A stretch of DNA of 64,000 bases from Effrenium voratum (GCA_963377175.1 CAUJNA010003794.1:1261167-1325166); one strand, 5' to 3'; positions 32,736 to 45,161 are shown, counted from the first letter of the stretch. A program made the numbers and translations. The notes: generated from the letters alone by a model not told the origin.

Positions 32736-33006
32736 TTAAACCCTAAACCCTAAACCCTGAACCCCAAACCCTAAAAAACCCTAAACCTAAACCCCTAAAA
32801 GCCCTAAACTTAAACCCTAAAAACCCTAAACTTAAACCCTAAAAACCCTAAAAACCCTAAACCTAAACCCTAAAAACCCTAAACCAAAACCGTAAAAACC
32901 CTAAACCTAAACCCTAACAACCCTAAACCTAAACCCTAAAAACCCTAAACCTAAACCCTAAAAACCCTAAACCTAAACCCTAACAACCCTAAACCTAAAC
33001 CCTAAA
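32736..33006. repeat. Interstitial telomere-like repeat (CCCTAAA and variants)
   Basis: Begins aaaccctaaaccctaaaccc, then is dominated by a two-step unit ccctaaaaaccctaaaccta (about 14-21 bp). CCCTAAA is the TTTAGGG-type telomere repeat of plants and many algae. Its position between ordinary MITE sequence on both sides, and the degeneracy, show it is internal rather than a chromosome end. Confidence 0.95.
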
Positions 33007-33300
33007 GGCAGCGGCAAACATCCCCATAAAGATGCTTGTGGGCGAGCCGCGTGTTCTGTGGGTATAATTACCTTGGCAGGAACCTAGGAACCAAAGGTCC
33101 AGATAAGATAGAGTTTGTCTTCGAGTCTTCCCTTTCAAATGTGTTCTTCCCCCAGATCGTCCTTTTCACGATGCCCAGGAATCTGTTTTTCGAATTGCCG
33201 ACATTCCGGCATTGGGCCAACCACCTGATTCAATCTCTGAGCCGGCGGCAAACAAATCGATTTCCGCGTGCGGAAAGCCCATCTGATACAAATATTTTAC

Positions 33301-33372
33301 CTGCGTGGTCCTGTTCGACCAGAGGAAGAGTCTGTGTATTTGAGATTCTCCTGCATGACCACGGAACCAAAT
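33301..33372 (-). CDS. Candidate 72-nt exon with good splice sites
   Basis: On the minus strand ccattcgaactgcag|ATTTGG begins it and CACGCAG|GTAAAA ends it, both close to consensus. The length is a multiple of three and all three frames are open, one reading VVMQENLKYTDSSSGRTGPR. The product is not recognised. It would follow the exon at 34093-34217 in a minus-strand transcript. Confidence 0.4.
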
Positions 33373-33532
33373 CTGCAGTTCGAATGGCAATAACACAAGA
33401 ACGCGACCCCCCCCAAGGAAAAGCGCAATCTTAATTTAAATAATATAATGATTGTTGATGCCAATTGATGTGCATGGTTGAAGGGAAAGCTGGGCGGGTT
33501 CGAGCATGCGCTCCCAAATCACGGACGGTGAA

Positions 33533-33650
33533 TACTGTGGATGGACAAAATCCTGCATCACTTCAAAAACCATGGGACACCAGTGTTTGTTCGTATTTAC
33601 AGGGGAATCAAATCATTCTAGGGATTCTTAGGTGTCGTCCGTCCACAGTA
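33533..33650. mobile_element. MITE family C copy
   Basis: tactgtggatggacaaaatc ... gtccgtccacagta; flanked by TA on both sides. Confidence 0.88.
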
Positions 33651-34092
33651 GTATGTAGCGAGTTGTCACGTGCTGCAACCCCTGCCATGCGCCAAAATAG
33701 GTTTGGCCCCGATCGAACCTTGTGACAACCGCCCCCCCCCCCCCCCAATCTCGTCCGCCACACCAATGAACATAGACCTCTGCAACATGTATGTCCCTTG
33801 CTCCCCGACCCCCTCTGCCCGTGTCCCGTTGAAATGGCAGTGGAACGTCTAGGGTATTCCATGTTGGATGTGCGCTACAAATGGAACACGCCTTGCATGT
33901 TGGAAGTTGCAGTATTTGGCGATATGTCAAAACTTGGTTTTGCCCCCCAAAAAGTTGGTCGCCCTTTTGGTTTCCCTTTACACCAGCCCAAAAATCCTCT
34001 AAGAGAACATGGGTGGTTTTCCTCCTGGTTCTCCTTTCAACCCAACCCCCTTTGGGCCCAAAGCGGGTCCCTCAACCGAGCCATGGAAGTAC

Positions 34093-34217
34093 CTGGCCCT
34101 CGCGCCTCCCTGTTCGGCAGCCAGGAGGGCGGCGGAGCCTCTCGGCCCAGCGACGCCAAAGCTGCCACCTGCCCAGCGGCAAGGCCCAGCCAGTCGGCGA
34201 GGGGGTCGGATGTGTTG
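34093..34217 (-). CDS. Candidate 125-nt exon with good splice sites
   Basis: On the minus strand ccgcactcccag|CAACAC starts it and GGGCCAG|GTACTT ends it. The open frame reads TSDPLADWLGLAAGQVAALA and continues with SLGREAPPPSWLPNREARGP. GC content is well above its surroundings. Phase 2 in, phase 1 out. No domain is recognised. Confidence 0.4.
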
Positions 34218-34364
34218 CTGGGAGTGCGGATGCGGTTAAAACACCATCCTCGACCCCAAACAACAAAAATGCATGACAGGTCTGTATAACCCAAAAAAGG
34301 CTTGTCTCCTTCATGGAAGGTGCGAAATTGAGTAGCTTATGTGAGCATGCTTCTCCAATCTTGG

Positions 34365-34455
34365 GAGCTAAGATGAGGGTTTTGGCAGACGACTTTCCTT
34401 TTAAGCACCCCCCGTCCAACAATTTGGAAGCTAACAGGAGGGTTTTGGCAGACTA
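34365..34455. repeat. Twofold repeat of gctaa..agggttttggcaga
   Basis: Two units of about 65 bp (gagggttttggcagac...tcctttt). A reversed pair of the same repeat lies at 42345-42460. Confidence 0.7.
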
Positions 34456-35358
34456 CTGTCCTTTTCGGGCAGGGGGTTGTCCACTCCCACGATTGTTGCC
34501 AAGAGGGTAAGGGAACAAGGAACCCCCTACCCTCCACGCTACACCTGAAAGACACCCGGCCCCTTCAATAGGAAATTGATCTTCCTGGCAGTGTACCGTG
34601 GTATTGGGGTTGAGTGGGCTTAGTTCATTTGCCATGTTGGGAATCAACCGTATCCTTGCAGATTAGTTCAAAGCGAACCAAAAGGAAAGCACCTTGTTTC
34701 TTGTTTTAGGGAAGCACCTTGTTTTTTTTTCAATTGAGGGGGGGGTGGGGTTCTCCTCTTTTGCACACACCCAGGTCATTGGGGGAAGGGGGAGCGGGAG
34801 GGGTTGGGGAGGGCTTGGATCCTAAAAAGGCGAGTCCAATCTGGTTTGTTTGGGCTTTACGCAAGTGGATAAGCTTCCAATATGGGTGTGCCTTTTTTGA
34901 GAGCACTGCTACTAACTCATGTTGGAGGGAGGCTATCCCCGGGCTTGGTGCTTAATTGGCCATCACAAAACCCTAACCCCAAAGCGAAAATAATGCACCC
35001 CCGTCCTTCCTATCCACAATTGCCCTGTTTCCCATTTTTCCCAAACATGGAAAAAGGCCGTCCTTAGATCCCCTGCTAAAGTCTTTAACTTTTAGTGATG
35101 TAGTGGGAACTACTACGCCCTTTCTCCCCCTCTCCAGCATCTAAACGCCTTTCTGGACCCGGATGCCTGGTTTCTCCAGCCCAAAAATGGAACGAACCAT
35201 GGAACCCAGTTCGATCAGAGCTCTCTGGGCTTCCGTTGGCTTGGCCAAAGGTGAGAGGAGTCCAACCAGACCTCCTGATCAAAGGCTCTATCACCAGACC
35301 CCTGGAACGTACCAGTAGCCCAAGGAGAACCCCTGATTCTGATACCCCAAGAAGGTTC

Positions 35359-35433
35359 TACTGTTGATGGACAAAATCCTGCACCAGTTGCTATATGGTT
35401 TATCCCAGTGCAGGATTTTGCCCATCAACAGTA
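35359..35433. mobile_element. Compact hairpin derived from family C
   Basis: tactgttgatggacaaaatc followed by ctgcac, then a loop of about 20 bp, then gtgcag and the reverse complement. The arms are about 27 bp and nearly perfect. The internal part of family C is missing. TA on both sides. Confidence 0.85.
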
Positions 35434-36093
35434 TCACCACACCCCTACGACGCCAAGGAGAACCCCTGATTCTGATACCCCAGGAACTTGGTTGACGTTG
35501 GAAGGGGAGCAAAAAATAAAAACAAATAGCAGTTAAGTGGTTGGAGTTCAACCACTAAACGACAATAAGCAAATATGTAAAATGTCTCCCAACGACAACC
35601 ATGTGATACCCCAGGAAAAGCCATGTTGTTGGGTGAAAAGTAACATAAGCCCTAGACTGTCATACTTCTTTGGGGTTTGGGGGACGCGTTTGAGAGCTGC
35701 AATCGTCTAAGTCCACCAAATCTCGGGGGCCGAGAACTGCACTCCAAACCGTTCCCCCCCTCCAATTCCTTTCCTGGCCTGTCATGTTGACCCCAGATTC
35801 ATAAGCTCCTGGTTGATTTTGATTGGGGGGTGTTCCTTTTTAGTGGGGATTCAGATCACTTTTGGAGGGAACTCTCCCCGTAGAATAGGATGGGCTTATT
35901 CCTCCGGGGTTGACATTGTGCCTTCAAAAATACCCGCAAAGGCGGTTTATTCCAGGGCAGAAACAGCTGTGTCCACCGGTTGTGCCGATCCCCGGCCAAC
36001 GAGGAACCAAGATGACCGAAACGCCAACCAACAACGACATGCGTTTCACGTCCCAATGTCTGAAAGGTCGGCTACCACCCTGTCAATATCACA

Positions 36094-36236
36094 AATTGGC
36101 CATGGGTCAAAATCCAAATCGTACCCCAAGTGAACATCCCAATCCAAACACTAAAGTAGGTTCGTTCTAAAATGGGTGGTGAATTCACCTACCAACCAAA
36201 ATGGGATCAAACCGGTTTTGACAACCACTGCCAATT
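36094..36236. mobile_element. Family J copy
   Basis: Family J: ggccatgggtcaaaa at one end and ttttgacaaccac at the other, with ctaaaatgggtggtgaattc and acctaccaaccaaaatggg inside. Confidence 0.7.
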
Positions 36237-37356
36237 GACTTCATCTGCTTCAGGAGACACTGAAACATCTTGTAGCTCTATGCTTGCCGGTCATGGCATG
36301 GAGCCATTCCCCCGATCCACAAAGACAAAAGCCACACATCCCAAGAAAAGGACGAAACCTCGGCCCTGTTCAGGTTCTGCTCTATATGGCTGTGGGTCAA
36401 AAATAGATACCCAGAATGGAACCCTGGTAGATGGAAACATGAAGTAAAAGCTGTGGAAAACTGATCATTATTTCATCCTTTCTACATCTCATCCAAAAAG
36501 CATTAAATTGCAAATAAAAGAAAAATGCCGACAACTAATTTCTGGAAGCATAGTCAACAGGAAAGCGAATTAACTTCTGAATCTTCATTCTGGAACTTTT
36601 TAATTATTAACTGCCAATGAGGGAATCTCGCCAACAATCACCTCACACCCTCCTCCACTTTAAGATAATTGGTTGGAGGAGGTCACAAGGTAAAGATGGA
36701 TGGATTCTCTTTCATTTTCTATCCTCAACTCCAGATTCTTTGCAGTGAGGAATGGGTACCTAAGGTGGACGAAGGTAAACAAACAAGACAGAGAAAGAAG
36801 AATCCAGAAAAGCATACAATCATTTACCTCTAGAACTTGGAAAGATAGGAAACACAATGTAATTAAGATAGGATTCTTTGAGGATTTTGACTCATATGGG
36901 GGGTGTCTCAATGTGGTATTTCGGACCTCTTTTTGCTGTCCTTCTTCTTTTTTGGGGGCCAAAGGAAACAATCGATTGATACTTGTTCAGAAACCCTGAT
37001 TCGATTCCCCAATGTAAATACCAACAAACGCTAACCATCCACCGTATTCAAGGCTGCGGGGAACTGACCACTTCTGTACAACAACAAGGGCTTCCCAAAG
37101 ACTAAACCCCCCCATAAAAAGCGTAAAAAGGGAGAGATCCCAACTCTGATCACAAGAGTGGAGGGGATAAACCCCGAGTGATCAACCACAACCCGGCCGA
37201 AGAAGCATACCCACAAACATGGCCTTCGGGAAATGCAAGTTGCTACAATGCCATCCACCGTATGTAACCCATATAAAGGGGGAGATTCCCGTATCACAGT
37301 GGAGGATAAGCCCCTTCTGATCAACCCCGTATTTAACCTTACCAATAAACAGCCAT

Positions 37357-37449
37357 CTAGGTCCTCGCTAGAATAAGGTTACCAACTCTTCTCTGTAGTC
37401 TATTTTAGCAGCGGAACCCTCAGGTAAAAGGGCACTACTGGGGAACTAG
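37357..37449. mobile_element. MITE family B copy
   Basis: ctaggtcctcgctagaataa ... ctactggggaactag; 10 bp internally deleted after the left end. Confidence 0.85.
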
Positions 37450-37469
37450 CCATGCTGATTCGCGATTTA

Positions 37470-37562
37470 CCTAGATTCTCCATGACCCTTAAAAAATGGG
37501 GTCATCACCCTAAATAATGGGGTCATGGACCTAATTTTATTTCGGGTCACGGAGACTCCAGG
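37470..37562. mobile_element. MITE family A copy
   Basis: ctagattctccatgaccct ... gtcacggagactccagg. Confidence 0.8.
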
Positions 37563-37594
37563 TACCTTTTAAAGGGACCCTCCGTCAGGTTCCA

Positions 37595-37693
37595 TCTAGG
37601 TCCTCCAGTAGAGAGGTTAGAATAAGGTCACCAACTTTTTTCTGTAGTCTATTTTAGTAGGGGAACCCTCCGGTAAAAAGGGCACTACTGGGA
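37595..37693. mobile_element. MITE family B copy
   Basis: ctaggtcctccagtagagag ... aagggcactactggg; the last bases of the right end are lost. Confidence 0.85.
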
Positions 37694-38170
37694 TCTTTAC
37701 ATTATACACCTGAACATTGCTTCGTAAATGGTGGTGTCCCTTAGTTTTGGTGTTGAAAAAGCCTTGCAAATGGGCAAGACAATGTATCTTTGAAGAAGCC
37801 ACCGGGGGACCTAGCCACGCGAATTCGTGGGAGGACAAAACAAATTCCTGTGCCCCGTCCGAGGGGAACTGCGGCCTCGGACCACTGGATCTGCTCCAGG
37901 TCGCTGCAGAGGCCCTGCGGACGACTTGGATCAGACACTGAGCCTCACGCCATACTGTCCAGTGTAGCCACAGGAAGACATGATTTAACTGTCCAACCCT
38001 TGGCATGGTAGCAAAAAAACAACGTTGCTTTTTGCGGCGCCCTGCCAAAAAAACATGAACAGAACCAAAGAACACATGCCATCAACCCTCCGTTGCTTTC
38101 TGCTCCCCTGCTAAAAGCTTATCTTTTAGTGGTTTCATACGGAAAACCCATTAGTTGGCAAAATGCACCA

Positions 38171-38307
38171 TACTGCGGATGGGCGAAATCCATTTCGCAC
38201 CAATTTGAAACCGTGAGAAACCAAAACGTTTGTTGGTATTTACAGGGGAATCGAATCATTCCAGGGTTTCTTGGGTGGTGCAGAATGGATTTTGTCCATC
38301 CACAGTA
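38171..38307. mobile_element. MITE family C copy
   Basis: Full-length: tactgcggatgggcgaaatc ... attttgtccatccacagta, TA on both sides. Confidence 0.9.
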
Positions 38308-38677
38308 GTCCTTCCTGGCAAAGAGATGGATTGCGCTGGACGATTCAACAGGAAAGCGAAAGCCATCGAGTCCAGCGCGCACTCAGCGCAGCAAGTGAGC
38401 AAGCAAGGCCTTAGACCTTAGACCCCGGACCTCCGCCCCCGTGCCATCTATGTTTAACCGAGCCAACCTGAAAAGGACACCTACGCTCCTCCATGTCTGC
38501 GCTTAAGGTTCCTGGAAACCAAATAAAAACATCCAATATGGATTCACGGAAAATAATAGATATTCTTAAGCGAAAAGACGCCCGCTAGTTGATGGTTCTC
38601 ACTTGGCCTTGGTCTTCCTCCCTTTCTGTTTGAGTCAGTAGGTTCTAGCAATTGTTGTAAATGGTTGCTGATTTCGA

Positions 38678-38793
38678 CTAGGTCTTCCAGTAGAGAGGTT
38701 AGAATAAGGGTACCCTTTTTTTCTGTAGTCTACTTTAGTCGTGGAGCCCTCCCCTAAAAAAAGGGCCAAAAGGGCACATACTGGGGGACCTAG
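38678..38793. mobile_element. MITE family B copy
   Basis: Full-length: ctaggtcttccagtagagag ... catactgggggacctag. Confidence 0.9.
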
Positions 38794-39644
38794 CTACGAA
38801 GCAACAGATTACGTTCAAAAACCGAAAGGAACAATGGCGAAGGGTTATCTAATGTAGTCGGCAACTTCAATCCGGTCACGTCTCTGTAACTAGTGGCGAA
38901 ACGCCTAGGATATATGGTTTGTCTTCGATCCGCCATACTCGCATATTCAACCCACTTAGTGAGTAGACTGTAATCACAAGCTATATTTGATTGGAGTTGG
39001 TTTCCTTATAACAATGGTCATACCGCCCAAGTTGCTAAGTGGGTTGAACATCCGAGTGGCGAAACGGGGATCGATCCATTGGGAAGACGTCCAACGACGA
39101 ATCATTTCTCGCCTCCAGCGTGGAGTCCAAATGAGCGCAGGGCCTGGAATGATCGCAAGAGGGCGGAGTCTCGATTTGGGGGGGGTGTCTCACGAGGGAA
39201 CTAAAGCAAACTGGCATGTTGACCCGGTAAACCAATCCAAAAGGGGTACTCAACAAAAAAAATCCGCACCAACATTTTGCAGGTGATCCAACCTCCAGTA
39301 CATCGAGGTTTATATTGTTTCCGTATTCAATTTGCGCGGTACCCAGAACTTACCTGGGTAAGGAAAACCAAAAGGAAAATCCACGGTTTGGGTCCCCGAA
39401 TTCCCTTGAAAGTCATATGAAAGAGCCATTAAGCCGGAATGGTTCGGTTTGGGATCAACCTCAGACCCCCAGTGGTGCAAGAAAAAGGCCACTCTTTTCT
39501 GGTAGAATTTTAAAGGGACACTCCAACAAAAGGAAACACGGAGCACTCGGCATCTCCCTGAGTGGAGACCGCAAGGAGACCAACCAGAAAGTGTCCAGCG
39601 CAATTTCATCCTTTCCTACCATCGTTTCAAAGGCAAAGATATCA

Positions 39645-39766
39645 GATGGCCATGGGTCAAAACCCCAATCCCCGCAAAAATAGGTTCTAAAATGGGTGGT
39701 GAATTCACCTACCAACCAAAATGGGCTCCCAGAACGGTTTTGACAACCACGGCCAGATGGCTATGA
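39645..39766. mobile_element. Family J copy
   Basis: agatggccatgggtcaaaac ... ttttgacaaccacggccagatggct. Confidence 0.75.
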
Positions 39767-40117
39767 GTTCTACTTCGGGATCCCCCAGCCTCATGAAGAT
39801 CCCCGCACATTTTTCACGAGCCCCAAGCACAACCGACACCGGCCAGGGAACCAAACCGGGAAAACGCTGCCACTAAAAAGGGGGTACCAACTCCACAGAG
39901 ACGAGCCACCCCATTGACCTTTCACAAGGGGGCCAAATTAAAATTCAAACCACAAATCCAAGTGACAGAACTGGGCTGGTCTCAGAGCCCCTGCTACAGG
40001 CTTAACCTTTCTTTGGTGGGTTAGATACGGAAAGCCAACCACTATCCCCTGCCTGCATCTAAATACCTCTCTGGAACCGGACGATTTCCCCGGGACCGAA
40101 CCGACTTGCGCAAGCGG

Positions 40118-40220
40118 TACTGTGGATGGACGAAATCCTGCACCACCTAAGAAACCCTGGAATGATGCTTCCCATGTAAATACCAACCATTTGCCCTGGT
40201 TTCCAAGTGGTGCCACAGTA
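40118..40220. mobile_element. MITE family C copy
   Basis: tactgtggatggacgaaatc ... gtggtgccacagta. The right terminal repeat has lost about 15 bp inside. TA on both sides. Confidence 0.85.
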
Positions 40221-41046
40221 CCATCCCACGAGTCCTGCAGTACTCCAAGACCACCTCCGCCAGGTCTCTCCTCTGCAGCTTGCTCAGCCCCGAAGACCTC
40301 AGAGCAACGCGCGATTTTTTGTTTTTCCCCGGAGACCAGAGCCCCGGGAAGAAAATCATGGGGAAAAAAGAAAACGGAAGAAAGGGCTGTGCGTTGGTTT
40401 CGTGGTCGGGTCTTCTTTTAGTAGATGCTTAGTGGTTGAGTGTTGCTTCATTTGGATTTATTTTGCTTAAACATGTTTGTGTTGGTGACATGTTGATTTT
40501 CCTTTAGGTTTCCATGGCGTCCTCTCAAATGGCCGCTGCTTCAGACCACCCTTCTCCAAGCAAACCTCCCGTGGCAAAACATGGAGGGGGCCCGAGGAAC
40601 AAACACAAAACCGGGCTGCCCGTTTTCTGATCCCTCGCTAAAAGTTTCACTTTTAGCGACCTCCATGCTGCCCGGTTAGCTTGCCGGCCTGTCCATTGGC
40701 AGGCGAACAAGAAGCCGGTTTGGCCTCTGAATTGAGTGCAGCTCTGCCCAAGTGCTATTCACATTGCAGGCCCAGAGTTCAGAACATTAGGACCCACCCG
40801 AAACAGGGACACGAGACTTGCGGCACATTCCCACATGTGCAACCCGCCACCCTTTTTTGTGGGTTAAATGGAAACTACCACTAAACACTGAAAAGTTAAA
40901 AGGCTAAGGGAATGGCTGGGAGCCACCAAGAAAACATGTACTCGATTTGGTTTCCGGAATCCCCACACGGTTCCTTCAACCAACACCTTCTGAAGGGTCA
41001 TTCCCTACTAAGCGCCAGCAAGTGAAGTGTTTGATTCCCACCACTA

Positions 41047-41159
41047 TACTGTGGATGGACGAAATCCCGCACCACTTGGAAACCCGGAGAAATCATTGTT
41101 TGTTGGTACATTCCAGGGATTCTTGGGTGGTGCGAAATGGATTTCGTCCATGCACAGTA
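41047..41159. mobile_element. MITE family C copy
   Basis: tactgtggatggacgaaatc ... atttcgtccatgcacagta, TA on both sides. Confidence 0.9.
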
Positions 41160-41278
41160 TCGCTTTTCTTGTGGCTTCCTTGCTGTCACAAGTGGCCTTT
41201 TAGGCCCCGAAACCGAAACCTTTTTTCTTTTTTCCGCATGAAGAAATCCCGTTCGCGCGTAGGAGAGTTCTAAGCTCA

Positions 41279-41382
41279 GATGGCTGTGGGTCAAAAATAG
41301 TTTCCCAAAATGGAACCCTGGGAAGCGGTGAAACCTGCGGTTCCCTGGTGGTTTAACTTTGACCCATACCCAGATGGCTTCG
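41279..41382. mobile_element. Family J-like copy
   Basis: agatggctgtgggtcaaaaa ... ttgacccatacccagatggc, with cccaaaatggaaccctggg and cctgcggttccctgg inside. A variant with related ends at 45617-45742. Confidence 0.65.
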
Positions 41383-41483
41383 CTCATTCGAGGACTCAAC
41401 TCTTGGGCGTTGCCTAGCCGTGGAAGAAGCACATCCTGTCCGATGTCCCTTTGCTAAAAAACAGCTTTGGCGCGCTGTGTCAG

Positions 41484-41574
41484 CCTAGAGTCTCCATGAC
41501 CCTTTAAAAATAGGTCCATGACCACATTATTTAGGGTCATGACCCCGTTTTTAAAGGGTCATGGAGACTCTAGG
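41484..41574. mobile_element. MITE family A copy
   Basis: Full-length with strong internal symmetry; AG on both sides. Confidence 0.88.
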
Positions 41575-42679
41575 AGCACACTTTCGGCCGGCCGCTGGTG
41601 CGGCCCTTTGCAAACTGTAGCCGCAAGTGTTGAACAAAAGGTCCAAATCCAATGATTCAAAGCCACAATGGAGAAATGGTGACCCTTTCCTTATAACAGG
41701 CCACTAGTCACTAGGTTGCAATGGCTCTGCCCATGTCTCTGAACCATGCAATGGGGATCTCTGAGCAAGTGTAAACAAGTGGCTGCTCAAAAAAAATGGT
41801 ACCTTAAGTGGCCCCTTGGTATACGGAAAAGACTCAAAACTACGGTTTGCCCCAGCTGTGCAGAAATTTGAGCCATACCCAATCTTCACAAGAAACACTC
41901 TTCTCCCCAAAACCGGTCTGTCCTTAAATTCCCTGCATCTTTTTTAACAAAAAACAAAAAACTTTGGTGTTAAATACGGAAACCCAACCACTGAAGCAGA
42001 AACAAAACGAGCTAAAAAGTCTCAAGACAAACCTCACAAGCTGGATGCCTGGGAACAACCCCCCCACACTCAGAGACTCACCACCTCGAAAAACCCAAGT
42101 TGATCTCGGACTGGAAAAACCACCGCTCCGACAGGTGGAAAACCGGCGGAGAAACAAAAAAAAAACGCCCGAGGTCTGGGCCAATTGCGAAAAAAGAGAA
42201 AACCACAAAAAAATGCCCAAGGTCTGGGCCAATTGAAGGCTTTCGCCCCGAGCCCTGCAAGGGACTGCGAGAGAGCGCGCACCTCCGGCCGGCGGGCTGT
42301 CGGGTGTTGGCTCGTGAAAGTCGACTCGGTCTTTTCCATGGTTGGACGGGGGGTGCTGAAAAGGAAAGTGGCAAAACCCTCATGTTAGCTCCCATGATGG
42401 TGGTGCTTAAATGGAAAGTAGTTTGCCAAAACCCTCATGTTAGCTTTCATGACTGTTGGAGATGGATCCACCCCTGTGCCTCTTTCGGGTTGGCAGAACC
42501 ACCCTGGCAATTCACATTGACATGTTGGTGAACATACTGCATTCCCGGCTTTTGGAGGCGAATTCTGACGCATTCCCAACTACTTGGTTGACGTTGGAAG
42601 GGGAGCAAACATTTAAATTTTAGCAGTTAAGTGGGGATTTCCCACTAAACAACAATAAGCAAAAATGTAAAATGTCTCC

Positions 42680-42805
42680 CAACGACAACCATGGTTTGTG
42701 GATCCAGCCCTGTATACAAGAGTACCAAAAGAGTACTAAAAAAGAACCTGCAGGGGGAAGAACTGGCGACATCCGCCAAAAACGCGTCCAAACCGGTTTG
42801 ATGCT
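42680..42805. mobile_element. Family I copy
   Basis: catggtttgtggatccagcc, aaaagagtactaaaaaagaa, then cgcgtccaaaccggttt. Confidence 0.6.
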
Positions 42806-43784
42806 ACGTGTATACACACTGTAATCGCAAGACAAACACGACATACTGTTGCTTAATGTGCAAACGTGTGTACATGTGTTCATCTTTACTTCAATACCCA
42901 AATACTGTGTATAAATTCTGTTTACAGGTGAAGGTATATTTGCATTCATTACAATGTGACCCTTTTCTCGAGGGTACCCTTTTCAGATTGAAGGGACACC
43001 AAAAGGAAAGTCGCCGTGTTCGGGGTCACCCAACATTGACGCGTAATGTTGACCCCAGATTAATCAACACCCCTTTTTATTCACAGGGGGGGGTGTTCCC
43101 CTGCAAATGTGAGAAGTCCCCACTAAACCCAGGGACACCCCCCTATTAATAGGTAGGGGTTTATTAATATGTGGTCCACATGACCCATGAGCCTAACTAG
43201 GCAAAATCCATGGTGTGAGAAGACTCGCACGTCCCACCACTCGCCTGCATGTTCAGCACGGGACATCGGCCTGGGGCGACGCAGCCGTGGAGAAGCTATA
43301 TGACTCTTGAAATAGCCCCCATTGGCCCCTCCAAAATTCAGGTTTTACTTTTTCCGGGGTTCAAACCACCATTAAATCAAGTTCCGTGGTTCAAACCACC
43401 ATCAAATCAAGGAACCACACCGCGATATTTCTTGAACTTGGTTGCTTTCTGCGAAGCCCTGCTAAAAGTGACTAACTTTTAGTGGTTTAATACGGAAAAC
43501 CCATTAGTTGGCCAAAAAGTTAAAGTCCTAACATCTAAGCAAAATGCACCAAAGTGAAAGTCAATGCTGCCCTCGAAATGGGTATGGGGCAAAATTAAAC
43601 CACCACAACGCAGGTTTTAGTCCTTGAGTCCATTTACCAGGGTTCCACTTTAGGAGCCCGTCTTTGGGACATCCCCATATACAGAAACCGGCGTATGAAT
43701 CCTGTTCCCACTACCCCGACTGACAGAGAAGTTGGTCACCCCGTCCTGATGGTACATGATAGGGAATAGTGACCGTGGCCCTAA

Positions 43785-43910
43785 TACTCTGGATGGAAGA
43801 AATCCTGCACCACCCAAGAAACCCTAGAATGATGATTCCCCCGTAAATACCAACGAACAATGGTTTCCCATGGCCTCAACGTGGTGCGAAATGGATTTCG
43901 TCCATCCGCA
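43785..43910. mobile_element. MITE family C copy
   Basis: tactctggatggaagaaatc ... atttcgtccatccgca. Confidence 0.85.
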
Positions 43911-44345
43911 TGAAGCAAACTGTCAGACTCCCGCTGAAACAGCATCCATGAGGGTAAACCCGGCATGTTCGAAGGTTGCTGGTGAAGTTGTCAACCTCAC
44001 AAGGCTGCCTTCATCCCCGATCCCCGTTCCAAACTCGTGCTTCTTAAGCTAGTCGTCGCCAGGGTGTCCTTTTGGTGTCGCTTCCTGAGTTCATGAACTT
44101 TACACTTTTTGGGAAGACCATTTTAGTGGTAAATATAAAGTTTGGACTTTTTTTTTGGCCCTCCACTCAGCAAGTGAGTGTCCCTTTCAATACAAACGGG
44201 GGATCCACTTGGAGTCGGTCGGTTGAAACATCACATCTGGGGCCCCTCGGTTTAGAGGCGCCTTGCCCTGGGCAAGAACCTTAGGTGACATGGTTGATCC
44301 ACAGTATACTAGGTCCTCCAGTAGAAGGCTTAGAATAAGGGTACC
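43911..44345 (+). repeat. Left arm of a large inverted duplication
   Basis: Matches 46023-46370 in reverse complement over its whole length apart from one 99-bp family D insertion (44080-44178). Includes the family B end at 44309 and ttgccctgggcaagaacctt. Confidence 0.88.
44080..44178. mobile_element. MITE family D copy with visible empty site
   Basis: gcttcctgagttcatgaact ... cactcagcaagtgag, flanked by TGTC on both sides. The matching position in the right arm near 46195 has one TGTC and no element, so both filled and empty sites are present in the window. Confidence 0.88.
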
Positions 44346-44400
44346 GCTTCTTTTTTCAGTCGTCTATTCTAGTGGGGTTTAAAAACCCTCCCTTCCCCAG
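44309..44400. mobile_element. MITE family B copy
   Basis: ctaggtcctccagtagaagg ... ccctcccttccccagaaaag; right end merges into ggtcgggcaccaattg. Confidence 0.8.
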
Positions 44401-44500
44401 AAAAGAAACGGTGAGAGGTCGGGCACCAATTGCAAAGGTTGGGACCAATTGCAAAGGTTGATGGCTCAAAGCTCCGGTGCCTTCCAGCTACCAAACACTC

Positions 44501-44655
44501 ATGGACGAAACTCTGCACTTTGAAACCATGGGATCGAGTTGGTGGGTATTTACAAGGGAATCGTCATATGATCTTGCTTTTTCTTGTTTTTTGTTGTTCC
44601 TTTTTTTTTTTTTTTTTCGTAGGTGGTGCGAAATGGATTCCGTCCATCCACAGTA
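44501..44655. mobile_element. MITE family C copy with long T run
   Basis: atggacgaaactctgcactt ... attccgtccatccacagta with a poly-T run at 44599-44618. Confidence 0.85.
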
Positions 44656-44964
44656 TGGGGAGTGAAAACATATGGGTATGGGTCAAAGTTTAACCACCAG
44701 GGGACCGCAGGTTTTAGCCCCTGGTTCCATTCGCCAGGCTTCTATTTGGGGCACAACCTTTTTTGGACCCACAATCTGGGGAGTGAACATTTCCCATCCG
44801 AGAACATCACTTGCCTGCCTTAATGTTAACCCCGGATTAATAAACCCCTGGTTGATTTTGATTGGGGGGTGTCCCCTTTTAGTGGGGATTCAGACCACGT
44901 TGGAGGGAACACCCCCTAGTGGGATTATGCTGATAATTCTTCGAGCTTGTGTTTGTTAATTGTT

Positions 44965-44985
44965 TTTCGCGTGTGTGTGTGTGTG
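44965..44985. repeat. (GT)n microsatellite
   Basis: gcgtgtgtgtgtgtgtga. Confidence 0.85.
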
Positions 44986-45007
44986 ACGGTATTTGTGTTT
45001 GCGGCGC

Positions 45008-45161
45008 TTAGATTCGCACTATTTGTCCTGGCTCAACATAACCGCTGAGCCGCCGCTGAGCGTCTTTGAGGCCGAAGCGAGCGAACTCCTTCGCTCCGCG
45101 CGAACTTCCTCGTCCGAGGGCCCCAGCTGCACATGCCGGCCACGCCCTCCGAAAGCGGCGC
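45008..45161 (-). CDS. Candidate terminal exon, product unknown
   Basis: A pyrimidine-rich acceptor on the minus strand (ccaacctcaaccaacctccag) precedes GCGCCGC at 45161. One frame ends FGLKDAQRRLSGYVEPGQIV and stops at 45008; another ends MLSQDK at 45019. The GC-rich island has codon-like composition. No domain is recognised. Confidence 0.35.
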
